Assembly: GCF_004365875.1 (NCBI RefSeq)
Contig: NZ_SODF01000002.1
Location: 310,001-374,000, forward strand
Direction: 5' to 3'
Source: Kribbella kalugense
GTDB lineage: Bacteria > Actinomycetota > Actinomycetes > Propionibacteriales > Kribbellaceae
Length of the DNA stretch: 64,000 nucleotides
The translations under genes and the position numbers were made by a program. The notes under the pieces were generated by a model. It was not told the origin of the DNA and did not search any database. It saw only the letters and a program-made list of their open reading frames with translations. This document shows positions 8,944 to 17,542 of this stretch, piece by piece; the first letter of the stretch is position 1; every line of letters starts with the position of its first letter.

Positions 8944-9760
8944 AGTCGACGTCGACGAAATCGGCCACCGGGCGGTAGCCCGCCTGGTGGTAGATCTTGT
9001 TCGACGTGGGGTTGGTCAGGTCGGTATAGAGGCAGGCCTGGTTGCCGTCGGCAAGGATCTTTGCTGACACGTGGCTGGTCAGAGCACCGGCGTACCCGTG
9101 CCGTCGGTGCTCTGGTGGCGTGTAGACCGGACCGACCCGACTGACGCCGAAGAGCGGAACGCGGCAGCCGACCATGCTGACGGGCTCGCCGTCGACGTCC
9201 CAGATCCACATGCTCTGCTGCTCCAACTGACGCGCGGCCCACTTCCGCTGGCCGGTCAGCAGCTCCTCGGGGAAGCCTTCGTGCCCCCAGCCGGCGACCA
9301 GGTCGACCTCGTCGGCGTTCATCAGGCGTGGCGTGCCGCGATCCGCCTCGAGCGGGGTGAGCTCGATCAGCTCGTGCAGGCGAGTGCCCTTCGACTCGAC
9401 CGCCCGGCCACCGCGGCGCTCGCACCACCGCTCCCCGAACCTGACCGCGGCGGGCCGATCCCCCGCGACTCCCGGGAGCGCCGGCAGTACGTCGGCGTAC
9501 GCATCGGCGATCGGCTCGGCGAGGTCCTCGCGGAGCGCACCGAGATAGACACCGCGGCCCGGCGTCCGCATCGCGACCCCGACCACGTCCGGGTCGTGCA
9601 CGGAGACGTAGTACGACGGCGCGGACTCGGCTCCGGCCGAACCGTTCGCCCGGTCGCGGACGTTGGTCATGATGATCGTGTGCAGCACCGGATCCTGTTG
9701 CAGGAAAGGAAACACGGTCTGCTCGAACGCCTGCGGATCGCTCGTCACCCGGACATCCAT
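8936..9760 (-). CDS. GNAT family N-acetyltransferase
   Basis: This 274-residue protein has the acetyl-CoA loop HRRHGYAGAL at about 218-227 and the C-terminal strand-helix NKIYHQAGYRP of the GNAT fold. The N-terminal half has its own mixed alpha/beta character (LHTIIMTNV..., VVGVAMRTPGRG), as in two-domain GNATs in which only the C-terminal domain binds acetyl-CoA. The substrate cannot be read from sequence. It converges on and slightly overlaps the MBL gene and is divergent from padR. Confidence 0.85.
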   Translation of the reverse strand: MDVRVTSDPQAFEQTVFPFLQQDPVLHTIIMTNVRDRANGSAGAESAPSYYVSVHDPDVVGVAMRTPGRGVYLGALREDLAEPIADAYADVLPALPGVAGDRPAAVRFGERWCERRGGRAVESKGTRLHELIELTPLEADRGTPRLMNADEVDLVAGWGHEGFPEELLTGQRKWAARQLEQQSMWIWDVDGEPVSMVGCRVPLFGVSRVGPVYTPPEHRRHGYAGALTSHVSAKILADGNQACLYTDLTNPTSNKIYHQAGYRPVADFVDVDFS

Positions 9761-9803
9761 GCCGGGAGCGTACGCCTGGGGACGATTGTTGGTCGCCCGG
9801 ATT

Positions 9804-9816
9804 TACACTGCGAACA
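9804..9816 (+). promoter_or_regulatory. Leaderless promoter of the PadR gene
   Basis: A TACACT -10 box (9804-9809) lies 6 nt before the ATG at 9816, so transcription would start at the start codon; no Shine-Dalgarno is present. The -35 is weak. Confidence 0.55.
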
Positions 9817-10445
9817 TGTCGACTACGCGGTTGTTGCTGCTCGGCGTCGTGCGGATCTTCCAGCCGGCGTACGGGTACCAGTTGCGGCGTGAGTTGATGA
9901 CGTGGAACGTGCAGAGCTGGGCGAACATCAACCCCGGCTCGATCTACACCGGCCTCCGCACGCTGGCCAAGCACGGCTACCTGCAGGAGATCGAGCAGGA
10001 CGGCGCCCAGCGGCCCGGCCGGATGTCGTACAAGCTGACCACCGACGGCGAGACCGAGTACTTCTCGCTGCTCCGCGGCATGCTGTGGACCGTCGACGGC
10101 TTCCACCCCGACAAGATGCAGGCCGCCCTCAGCTTCCTGTGGTCGCTCCGTCGCGACGAGGTCCTGACCGCCCTGGAGGCCCGCATCACCCAGCTCGAGA
10201 CCTGGCTGAAGGCCGAGCCGTTCTCCGAGCGGCAGATCCTCGAGGACCCCGGCACCCCCAACCATGTGATCGAGATGTTCCGGATCACCTCCGCGCGGGA
10301 CAACGGCGAACTCGAGTGGACCCGCGGGTTCCGCCAGCGCATCCAGGAGGGCGCCTACGCCTTCGCCGGCGAACCCGCGGACTGGAAGCCGTACCCCGGC
10401 ATGGTCACGCACTGGGGCGAGATCCCCAACCCACCCACCGACTGA
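9816..10445 (+). CDS. PadR family transcriptional regulator
   Basis: The 209-residue protein has an N-terminal winged helix (about residues 1-80; LLLGVVRIFQPAYGYQLRREL..., SIYTGLRTLAKHGYL, MSYKLTTDGETEY) and a longer alpha-helical C-terminal half, as in PadR subfamily 2 regulators. These usually repress a neighbouring transporter or detoxification gene. Neither convergent neighbour is an obvious target, so the regulon is unknown. The frame is open about 150 nt upstream into the GNAT promoter region, but homology and the leaderless promoter fix the start at the ATG. Confidence 0.85.
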   Translation: MSTTRLLLLGVVRIFQPAYGYQLRRELMTWNVQSWANINPGSIYTGLRTLAKHGYLQEIEQDGAQRPGRMSYKLTTDGETEYFSLLRGMLWTVDGFHPDKMQAALSFLWSLRRDEVLTALEARITQLETWLKAEPFSERQILEDPGTPNHVIEMFRITSARDNGELEWTRGFRQRIQEGAYAFAGEPADWKPYPGMVTHWGEIPNPPTD

Positions 10446-10449
10446 CCGC

Positions 10450-11013
10450 TCAGTTCCCCTTGACTGCGAGGCGCGACAGGCGGATCGCGGAGATCAGGAA
10501 GAAGATGCCGCCCAGGACGGCGTACCCGGCGATGGTTGAGACTGATGGGTTCGGCTTGCCTGCCATCAGGATGAAGCTCGAGCCGGCGAGGACGGAGATG
10601 CCGCCGCTGAGGATCATCGCCCACTGGCCGCCGAGCCTGTAGCGCCGGATCGCGAGGACGAGCTGCACGATGCCCGCGGTGATCGCCCAGGCGCCCCACA
10701 CCCGCAGAACGCTCGGGATGCCGGAGCTGGCAGCAACAGCCAGTCCGATCGCGGTGAGCAGGCTGAGCGCCATGTTGAGGTACAGCGGCGCTCGCGGTCG
10801 CGTCGTACCCGAAGAACGGAAGTCGATGACCGCCGCCGCGACATCGAACAGCGGATAGATCACCAGCAGGGTGACGCTGGCCGCGTTGAGTTTCGAAGCA
10901 GTGACTGCGATCAAGACGGCCCAGATGACGGCGAAGCCGAAGCGGACGTAGTACAGCTTCCGCAGGTCCTTGGTGCTGCTGGCGGTCTCGGCCACGTCGA
11001 TGGAGGTGGACAT
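10450..11013 (-). CDS. HdeD/DUF308-like membrane protein
   Basis: This 187-residue protein consists mostly of five to six hydrophobic helices with short polar loops, resembling the DUF308/HdeD type of small integral membrane protein. No catalytic motif is visible. The ATG at 11013 follows GAGGAAC; a TTG immediately upstream (11016) is possible. It is divergent from a TetR gene, and a TAGA-type palindrome lies only about 20 bp upstream of the start, so the TetR protein very likely represses it. The function in the membrane is unknown. Confidence 0.75.
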   Translation of the reverse strand: MSTSIDVAETASSTKDLRKLYYVRFGFAVIWAVLIAVTASKLNAASVTLLVIYPLFDVAAAVIDFRSSGTTRPRAPLYLNMALSLLTAIGLAVAASSGIPSVLRVWGAWAITAGIVQLVLAIRRYRLGGQWAMILSGGISVLAGSSFILMAGKPNPSVSTIAGYAVLGGIFFLISAIRLSRLAVKGN

Positions 11014-11034
11014 CAAGTTCCTCTTCCAGATAGA

Positions 11035-11050
11035 TAGAACGATCGGTCTA
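11035..11050. promoter_or_regulatory. TetR operator, site 1
   Basis: TAGAACGATCGGTCTA is a 16-bp imperfect palindrome (one mismatched pair) upstream of the membrane-protein gene. It is repeated in inverted orientation at 11083-11098; with flanks the two 18-bp copies differ at one base. This arrangement is typical of TetR-family autoregulation at a divergent promoter. Confidence 0.75.
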
Positions 11051-11082
11051 CTTCGACCTTGGCGGATGCCCGCACGGATGTC

Positions 11083-11098
11083 AAGACCGACCGTTCTA
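11083..11098. promoter_or_regulatory. TetR operator, site 2
   Basis: AAGACCGACCGTTCTA is the second copy of the dyad at 11035-11050, 40 bp upstream of the tetR ATG and overlapping the expected promoter (TACCGT -10-like box at 11104-11109). Two TetR dimers could bind and silence both divergent genes. Confidence 0.7.
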
Positions 11099-11137
11099 TC
11101 TGCTACCGTTTCGGCAGATCAGGAACGGGAGAAACGG

Positions 11138-11707
11138 ATGTCGGAAGCACGAGCGCGACTACTCACCACGGCCAGCGGGTTGTTCTACTCCGAGGGCCTT
11201 CATTCGGTCGGCATCGACCGCATCATCGCCACTGCAGGCGTGACGAGAGCCACGCTGTACAGGCATTTCCCGAGCAAGGACGACCTCGTCGTCACCTACC
11301 TGACCCAGGCCGACGAGCTGATCCGCACGCGGGTGGACGCCGCGCGGACCGAGAGCACATCCCCCGAGGACGTCATTCGAGCTGTCGGTCGGTTCATCGC
11401 CGACGACATCCAGAGCACCGGGTTCCGCGGCTGCGCGTTCCTCAACGCCGCCGCCGAATATCCCGACCCGACCCACCCGGTCCACCAGGCGGTCCTCAAG
11501 CATCGGCAGTGGTTCCTGGACACGATGACCGAGCTCTTCACCGAGACGGGGAAGCCCGATCCGCAGCCCGCCGCCCGGCATTTCGTCATGCTGCGGGACG
11601 GCGCCATGACGGCCGGCTGCCTGACCGACCCGAAGCCGATCTGCGAGACGTTCCTGCGCGGGACCGAAGGACTCCTCACCTACCGGAGTCGCCGGCAGCC
11701 CGACTGA
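11138..11707 (+). CDS. TetR/AcrR family transcriptional regulator
   Basis: This 189-residue repressor has the TetR DNA-binding helix-turn-helix at about residues 26-45 (GIDRIIATAGVTRATLYRHF) and a ligand-binding C-terminal domain. FRGCAFLNAAAEYPDP is characteristic of the subgroup that controls small membrane or oxidoreductase genes. The ATG at 11138 follows a GGGAG stretch, and homology begins at ARARLLTTASGLFY. Two matching operators lie in the shared intergenic region, so it probably represses itself and the divergent membrane-protein gene. Confidence 0.9.
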   Translation: MSEARARLLTTASGLFYSEGLHSVGIDRIIATAGVTRATLYRHFPSKDDLVVTYLTQADELIRTRVDAARTESTSPEDVIRAVGRFIADDIQSTGFRGCAFLNAAAEYPDPTHPVHQAVLKHRQWFLDTMTELFTETGKPDPQPAARHFVMLRDGAMTAGCLTDPKPICETFLRGTEGLLTYRSRRQPD

Positions 11708-11730
11708 CGGCGAGGATCAAATGGGCGTTA

Positions 11731-11773
11731 ATCAACATTGACTAGTCAAAGTTGATCACTCACACTTGTCCGC
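11731..11773 (+). promoter_or_regulatory. Leaderless promoter with 26-bp palindrome before the ABC exporter
   Basis: A 26-bp palindrome (11731-11756; half ATCAACATTGACT, 12 of 13 pairs matching) contains a TTGACT -35 box (11738-11743). After a 17-bp spacer comes CACACT (11761-11766), a -10-like box 7 nt before the ATG at 11774. No Shine-Dalgarno is present, so the mRNA is probably leaderless. The palindrome covers -35 and spacer, so a bound repressor would block polymerase. It does not resemble the TAGA-type sites of the TetR gene just upstream. Confidence 0.7.
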
Positions 11774-12766
11774 ATGATGATCGAAGCACGCGGACTCGTC
11801 CGCACCTTCAAGACCAAGCGCGGGCCGGTGCAGGCCGTGCAGGGGGTAGACCTCGATGTGGCCGACGGGGAGATCGTCGGCTTTCTCGGCCCGAACGGGG
11901 CCGGTAAGACCACGACGATGCGGATGCTGGCGACCTTGATCAAGCCGACCAGCGGGACCGCGACCGTGGCCGGTTGTGATCTCGCCAAGGACCCGGTCGG
12001 CGTACGCCGCGGTATCGGGTACGTGCCGCAGAGCGGATCCACGTTGCCCGAGGCGGTCGCCGGCGACGAGGTCGTCGATCACGCCCGGCTGTACGGCGTA
12101 CCGAAGGCGAAGGCGGCCGCAGACGGTCAGCGACTGTTCGACGAGCTCGACCTGCCCGGCCTGTGGCGGCGGCAGTGCAAGACGCTGTCCGGCGGTCAGC
12201 GTCGACGGCTCGACATCGTGATGGGCCTGATCCACGACCCGAAGCTGATCTTCCTGGACGAGCCGACCACCGGCCTCGACCCGCAGGCGCGGGCCAACCT
12301 CTGGGAGCACATCCGCGGCCTGCGCGAGCGCGGCGCGACGATCTTCCTCACCACGCACTACCTCGACGAGGCGGACGCGCTCTGCGACCGGATCCTGGTG
12401 ATCGACCACGGCAAGATCGTGGCCTCCGGTTCGCCCGACAACCTGAAGCAGCAGGTCTCCGGGGACGCGATCCGGCTGAGCCTGGCCGACGGGACTCAGG
12501 CGCCGTCGGTGATGAAGATCGTCCAGGAACTCAACGGCGCGGTCGAGGTCGAGACCGACGACGACGTGGTCGGTTTCCGTATCCAGCGCGGCGGTTCGGT
12601 GCTTCCGGGCCTGCTCCGCTCGATCGATGCCCAGGGCATCGAGTTGCACGGGGTCGAGGTACACCGGCCGACGCTCGACGACGTGTTCCTGACCGTGACC
12701 GGCCGCTCCCTTCGGGACGAAGACCCCACCGCTCCCCTTGAGAAGAAGGAAGAGGCCGTCGCATGA
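11774..12766 (+). CDS. ABC transporter ATP-binding protein, DrrA-like
   Basis: This 330-residue ATPase belongs to a two-gene exporter. Walker A is GPNGAGKTT (39-47), the Q-loop is at YVPQS (83-87), the signature LSGGQ at 138-142, Walker B LIFLDE at 158-163, and the switch His is H195. The C-terminal domain (about 215-310) with HRPTLDDVFLTVTGRSLRDE is typical of the daunorubicin-resistance DrrA family, which exports antibiotics or lipids. It has a 4-nt ATGA overlap with the permease gene. Confidence 0.93.
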   Translation: MMIEARGLVRTFKTKRGPVQAVQGVDLDVADGEIVGFLGPNGAGKTTTMRMLATLIKPTSGTATVAGCDLAKDPVGVRRGIGYVPQSGSTLPEAVAGDEVVDHARLYGVPKAKAAADGQRLFDELDLPGLWRRQCKTLSGGQRRRLDIVMGLIHDPKLIFLDEPTTGLDPQARANLWEHIRGLRERGATIFLTTHYLDEADALCDRILVIDHGKIVASGSPDNLKQQVSGDAIRLSLADGTQAPSVMKIVQELNGAVEVETDDDVVGFRIQRGGSVLPGLLRSIDAQGIELHGVEVHRPTLDDVFLTVTGRSLRDEDPTAPLEKKEEAVA

Positions 12767-13527
12767 CTGTCCTCCGCGAAACGTGGATCGTGTTCCATCG
12801 GGCGATGCGGCTGTCGCTGCGGAATCCGATGTGGTCGATCCTGATGCTCAGCCAGCCGTTGATGTACCTGTTCCTGTTCGGCCCGCTGCTGAAGCCGATC
12901 ACCGCGCAGATCAGCCAGGGCACCACCACGAACCCTTACCAGGTGTTCATTCCCGGCCTGATCGTCCAGCTCGGCATGTTCGGCGCGATGTTCGTCGGCT
13001 TCGGCCTGATCGCGGAGTATCGCGCCGGCGTGATCGAGGCCGACCGGGTCACGCCGGCGTCCCGGATCGCCTTGATGGCAGGCCGGGTACTGCGCGATGT
13101 CGTCGTACTCGTGGTCCAGTCGATCCTCCTGCTGGTCGCCGCGATCCCACTCGGCCTGCGTGCTCCGTGGGGCGGCGTACTGCTCTCGCTGGTGATCGTC
13201 GCGCTGCTCGGCGCCACGTTCGCCTCGCTGTCGTACTCCGTCGCGCTGATCACCAAGAGCGAGGACGCACTGGCTCCGCTGCTCAACGGCATCGCGATGC
13301 CGTTGCTGCTGCTGTCCGGCATCCTGCTGCCGATGCAGATCGGTCCGACCTGGCTGCAGCGGCTGTCCGACATCAGCCCGTTGAAGCATGTCGTGAACGG
13401 CGTCCGCGCCTTGTTCCGTGGCGACATCGGCAGCTCGTCGTCGCTGTGGGGACTGTTCTGGGTGGTGCTGCTGACCGTGGTCGGACTTGCTGTCGGAGCA
13501 CGCACGTTCCGCAAGGAATCCGCTTGA
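12763..13527 (+). CDS. ABC-2 type transporter permease, DrrB-like
   Basis: The 254-residue permease has six hydrophobic segments and the ABC-2 membrane domain, including the coupling region RVTPASRIALMAGRVLRDVV and the conserved LSGILLPMQIGPTWLQRLSDISPLKHVV near the C-terminus. It pairs with the ATPase encoded just upstream through an ATGA overlap. The likely role is efflux of a hydrophobic drug or lipid; the substrate is unknown. Confidence 0.92.
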   Translation: MTVLRETWIVFHRAMRLSLRNPMWSILMLSQPLMYLFLFGPLLKPITAQISQGTTTNPYQVFIPGLIVQLGMFGAMFVGFGLIAEYRAGVIEADRVTPASRIALMAGRVLRDVVVLVVQSILLLVAAIPLGLRAPWGGVLLSLVIVALLGATFASLSYSVALITKSEDALAPLLNGIAMPLLLLSGILLPMQIGPTWLQRLSDISPLKHVVNGVRALFRGDIGSSSSLWGLFWVVLLTVVGLAVGARTFRKESA

Positions 13528-13567
13528 TGTTCATCAGTGAGTTGCATGGCGGGGTTACGGTCCGGCC

Positions 13568-14992
13568 ATGCGCTCGCCGATGGTTCGTGGGCTTGTCGGC
13601 TCTGTCGTAGTCGCTCTGGCGAGTCTGGTGACGTCGGTGGTGCCGCCATCCTCCTGGGTTGCTGCACTACCGGTCACCGGAGACCTGCGGCACTCCTTGC
13701 TCGGTCGCATGGTCGGGTTGACGTTCATGGTCGCCGGGCTCGGGCTGATGGCCTGGGCCTGGCTGACCGTGGGCCGCCGGGTCATGGCCGGCGAACGGCT
13801 CCCGCTGCTCCGAATGACGGCGTACTGGAGTGTGCCGCTGCTGCTGACGCCACCGCTGTTCAGCCGGGACGCCTGGAGCTATGCGGCTCAGGGCGCACTC
13901 GTCGCCAAGGGCTACAACCCGTACGACGTGGGTCCCGGCGTACTGTCCGGCCACATCATCGAAGCGGTCGACCCGATGTGGATGCGGACACCGGCGCCCT
14001 ACGGACCCCTGCCGCTCGCGTACGGCGGTCTGGTCGCCCACCTCACCATGAACCCGTACACGCTAATGCTGGCGCACCGCCTCCTCGCCGTACTGGGCAT
14101 AGTGCTCATCGCCTGGGCCGTACCGCGTCTGGCGACCGCATGTCGGGTCGACCCGGCCTTCGCTACCTGGCTGGTCGTGCTGAACCCGATGCTGATCACC
14201 CACGGCATCGGCGCGGCCCACAACGACGTACTGATGCTGGGGCTGGCCTGCAGCGCCTTCGCAATCGCACTGACCGGACACTGGGGTACGGCGGCAGTCG
14301 TAGCAGGAGCCGCGGCAGCGGTGAAGCTGCCAGGCGGGCTGGTGGTGATCGCTATCGCCGCAGTGATGAGTCCGCTGGCCGGACGACTGCTTCGGTTCGC
14401 CAGTCTGGCGATCGCTGGGGCTGTTTCGGTGCTGACGCTCGTCACCATCGGTGCGTTGGCCGGTGTGGGCTCTGGGTGGTTCGGCGCGCTCGATGTGCCT
14501 GGACTGGTTCGGTCGCCGTTCTCCCTGGCCAATTTGGTAGGTATGGCGGCTTCCGGCGTACTCGGCTGGCTGGGTGAGGACACTGCGGCAGCGCAGGCGC
14601 TCCAGATCGTCCGACTGGTCGGCATGATCGCTGCGCTTGGTCTGATCGCGGTGCTGAGTCTTAGGTCGTCGATCCATTACGCGGCGCGGGCGGTCGGTAT
14701 CGCGCTGCTGGCAGTGGTCGTGCTCGGCCCGAGTGCGCACGACTGGTACTTCCTGTGGTGCCTGCCATTCCTGGCCGTGGCCCGGCCCGGTCGCAAGCTC
14801 ACGACGATCATGACCGCGATCAGTCTGATCTTCACGATCGCGGCTCCGCTCAACTCGTCACTGCGCGGCGCGACGATCCCGATTCTGACGACGACCGCGC
14901 TGGTCATCGCGATGGTGTTGCCGCTGCTCAACGACCTCCGCACGCTGCATCCTGCGCGGAAGACACCGAAGGTCCCAGTTACAACTACTTGA
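13568..14992 (+). CDS. Polyprenol-phosphomannose-dependent mannosyltransferase, MptB-like
   Basis: This 474-residue GT-C fold glycosyltransferase has about 12 transmembrane segments. The first external loop has FSRDAWSYAAQG with the catalytic-type Asp at D101, followed by YNPYDVGPG and TPAPYGPLP, hallmarks of the MptA/MptB alpha-1,6-mannosyltransferases that elongate the mannan core of lipoglycans from decaprenyl-phosphomannose. The acceptor in this organism is unknown. A TACGGT box 6 nt before the ATG at 13568 suggests a leaderless transcript. The 3' end overlaps convergent menD by 8 bp. Confidence 0.85.
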   Translation: MRSPMVRGLVGSVVVALASLVTSVVPPSSWVAALPVTGDLRHSLLGRMVGLTFMVAGLGLMAWAWLTVGRRVMAGERLPLLRMTAYWSVPLLLTPPLFSRDAWSYAAQGALVAKGYNPYDVGPGVLSGHIIEAVDPMWMRTPAPYGPLPLAYGGLVAHLTMNPYTLMLAHRLLAVLGIVLIAWAVPRLATACRVDPAFATWLVVLNPMLITHGIGAAHNDVLMLGLACSAFAIALTGHWGTAAVVAGAAAAVKLPGGLVVIAIAAVMSPLAGRLLRFASLAIAGAVSVLTLVTIGALAGVGSGWFGALDVPGLVRSPFSLANLVGMAASGVLGWLGEDTAAAQALQIVRLVGMIAALGLIAVLSLRSSIHYAARAVGIALLAVVVLGPSAHDWYFLWCLPFLAVARPGRKLTTIMTAISLIFTIAAPLNSSLRGATIPILTTTALVIAMVLPLLNDLRTLHPARKTPKVPVTTT

Positions 14993-16619
14993 GTGCTGCA
15001 ACCATTGCCTCGCCGAGCGGCCGGTGATCACCCCGGGAGATCCGGACCTCGACCACATCGATCCCCGCGACCGTCGGAGTCAGCGCAGCCCGCAACTCAT
15101 CGACTGTCTCGACCAGCCGGTACGGCGTACTGGTAGCGGCACACAGTGCGCCGAGCTCGACGTTGTGCGGCGTACCGAAGACCCGCTCGAAATGCGTGCC
15201 GTGGCTCGGATCGCCTTGTTCGAGCGTCGAGAAGATCCCGCCGCCGTTGTCGTTGACAACCACGATCCGCAGGTCCGGCCGGGCCTCCTCCGGTCCGATG
15301 ATCAGCCCGTTGCTGTCGTGCAGGAAGGCGAGATCGCCAATCAGCGCGTACGTCGGACCCGCATTCGCCAGCGCGGCTCCGACGGCCGTCGAGATCGTGC
15401 CGTCGATACCGGCCAGGCCGCGGTTCGCGATCGTGCGGATCGGGACGACCGGGGCGAGGTCGAGGTCGCGGATCGGGTTCGAGGAGGCGACGACGAGCAT
15501 CCCGTCGGCACCGACTGCCTCGCCGACAAGCGCTGCGACCCGCGGTCCGTTCAGGCTGTCCGCGAGTACCTTGTCGATCTCCGGGCGGGCCAGCTGGTCG
15601 GCGTGCTGCCATCGCTCGAGCCAGTCGGTCGTGTCGGCGCCGGTGACCTCGAGGCCGGTGACGACGGACGCGGCGCGATGAGCCGGGTCCGACCACGAAC
15701 CGGTCGGCGAAACCACGATCACCTCGACGTCCGGCCTGGCGAGCAGCTTCGAGATCGGCCGAGACAGCGTGGGGTGGCCGAACACCAGCACCCGCTCGAC
15801 CTCGCTCCCCAAAGCGCTTGCCTGCAGCAACAACCGGTACGCCGAGATGACCGCCGGACCGGTCCGGGCCCGGCTGGACGGCTCCGCGAACAACGGCCAC
15901 CGACCCGCCTCTGCCGCCGACCGCGCGGCCTGCGACGCACCATCGCCCGCGACCACCACCGTCTTCGGTCCGGGAGCTACAGCGGCCGGACGCCCTGCTG
16001 CAGCATGCACAGCGGTCCACGGCCCAGTGCTGCGTCCATCCAGCGCCTCAGGCCACTCCGGCCCATCGGTCGGGACCAGCGGCTCCGACAACGGGCAGTT
16101 GAGCTGCACCGGTCCCGGGTCGGCAGAACGGGCACCTACTGCGTTGGCCACCGCCCGTGCGACCTGCGAGCGCCAGTACGCCACCTGACCGATCTCACGA
16201 ACCGGAGTACCCATCTCGTGGAACAGCCGGACCGCAGAGCCGAACACCTTGAGCTGGTCGGTCGTCTGGTTCGCACCACTCCCCCTGAGTATCGGCGGGC
16301 GGTCGGCGCTCAGAACGATCAACGGCAGACCGCTGTGCGACGCCTCGAGTACGGCCGGGTGCAGATTGGCCACCGCCGTACCGGACGTGGTCACCACCGG
16401 CACCGGCAGACCGCTGCCACGCATCAGTCCGATGGCGAGGAATCCCGCCGTACGCTCGTCGATCCGGACATGCAGCCGCAGCCTGCCGTCCCGGTCGGCC
16501 GCCGCGAACGCCAGCGCGAGCGGGGCGCTGCGGGAGCCGGGAGACACCACGGCCTCGCGTACGCCGCAACGGATCAGCTCGTCGACCACCACAGTCGCAA
16601 AGGCCGTGGACGGGTTCAT
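14985..16619 (-). CDS. menD: 2-succinyl-5-enolpyruvyl-6-hydroxy-3-cyclohexene-1-carboxylate synthase
   Basis: This thiamine-diphosphate enzyme condenses isochorismate with 2-oxoglutarate. It has 544 residues; the cofactor-activating Glu lies in RIDERTAGF (E55), and the ThDP/Mg site is GDLAFLHDSNG (about 427) to NDNGGGIF (about 452). SPGSRSAPLALAF near the N-terminus is typical of MenD. The start ATG at 16619 overlaps the menC stop by 4 nt (ATGA); the longer open frame upstream is a menC shadow. It is last in the menE-menC-menD operon. Confidence 0.95.
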   Translation of the reverse strand: MNPSTAFATVVVDELIRCGVREAVVSPGSRSAPLALAFAAADRDGRLRLHVRIDERTAGFLAIGLMRGSGLPVPVVTTSGTAVANLHPAVLEASHSGLPLIVLSADRPPILRGSGANQTTDQLKVFGSAVRLFHEMGTPVREIGQVAYWRSQVARAVANAVGARSADPGPVQLNCPLSEPLVPTDGPEWPEALDGRSTGPWTAVHAAAGRPAAVAPGPKTVVVAGDGASQAARSAAEAGRWPLFAEPSSRARTGPAVISAYRLLLQASALGSEVERVLVFGHPTLSRPISKLLARPDVEVIVVSPTGSWSDPAHRAASVVTGLEVTGADTTDWLERWQHADQLARPEIDKVLADSLNGPRVAALVGEAVGADGMLVVASSNPIRDLDLAPVVPIRTIANRGLAGIDGTISTAVGAALANAGPTYALIGDLAFLHDSNGLIIGPEEARPDLRIVVVNDNGGGIFSTLEQGDPSHGTHFERVFGTPHNVELGALCAATSTPYRLVETVDELRAALTPTVAGIDVVEVRISRGDHRPLGEAMVAALK

Positions 16620-17542
16620 CCGGCACTCCTTACTCGGGACAGGCGTTCTTCCCACACCTTGGTCCGCTCCGCGTCGGCTCTTGCCGCTTCCAGCAACTCT
16701 GGGGCCGGCACGACACGCTTGACCGGCAGGAAGCCATCGACTGCAACTAGTGGCTCGGCAACTACTTCGCTGGTGAACATCGAGACCGTCGCCAGTCCAC
16801 ACGCGTACGGAAGGTCAGGAAGCGCGGCCGCCAACGCGACGCCGGCGGCAATGCCCACCGAGGTCTCCAACGCCGACGACACCACTACCGGCAGTCCGAT
16901 CTGCTCCGCAATCCCAAGGCAGGCGCGAACACCGCCGATCGGCTGCACCTTGAGTACGGCGATGTCCGCGGCGTCGAGCTTCTTCACCAGCAGTGGATCC
17001 TCGGCCCGCCGGATCGACTCGTCGGCTGCCACTGGTACGTCGGTCCGCCGTCTGACCTCGGCCAGCTCTTGAACGGTCGCCGTTGGCTGCTCGACGTACT
17101 CCAGGTCGAAACGCTGCAACTGCTTGAGACTCCGCACGGCCTCGTCGACGGACCAGGCGCCGTTGGCATCGATCCGCACCCGGCCGGCGCCGATCGCGTC
17201 CCGCACTGCCTCCACGCGCGCTAGGTCGTCCGCCAGGGTTTGACCCGGCTCAGCGACCTTGACCTTCGCCGTACTGCAGCCACTCGCCCTGACGATCTCC
17301 GCAGCCTTCTCCGGACCGACCGCGGGCACTGTGCAGTTGACCGGCACCAGGTCTCGCACCGGCGCCGGCCAGCCGACCTCGGCCGCCTCCCGCGCAGCCC
17401 GCAACCAGGAGACGCAGGTGGCGTCGTCGTAGTCCAGGAACGGACTCCACTCCGCCCAGCCCGCCGGCCCTTCGAACAGCATGCCTTCGCGAACGGTGAT
17501 GCCACGAAACTTGTTCTTCAAACCGATCGAGTACGTGATCAC
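16616..17542 (-). CDS. menC: o-Succinylbenzoate synthase
   Basis: This enolase-superfamily enzyme dehydrates SHCHC to o-succinylbenzoate. The barrel active site is complete: K93 and K95 in AKVKV, metal ligands D125 (RIDANGAW), E151 (EQP) and D174 (AADES), and K198 in VLKVQP. At 308 residues it is the short actinobacterial form. The start is a GTG at 17542 in a 4-nt GTGA overlap with menE; the stop overlaps the menD start. Confidence 0.93.
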   Translation of the reverse strand: MITYSIGLKNKFRGITVREGMLFEGPAGWAEWSPFLDYDDATCVSWLRAAREAAEVGWPAPVRDLVPVNCTVPAVGPEKAAEIVRASGCSTAKVKVAEPGQTLADDLARVEAVRDAIGAGRVRIDANGAWSVDEAVRSLKQLQRFDLEYVEQPTATVQELAEVRRRTDVPVAADESIRRAEDPLLVKKLDAADIAVLKVQPIGGVRACLGIAEQIGLPVVVSSALETSVGIAAGVALAAALPDLPYACGLATVSMFTSEVVAEPLVAVDGFLPVKRVVPAPELLEAARADAERTKVWEERLSRVRSAG

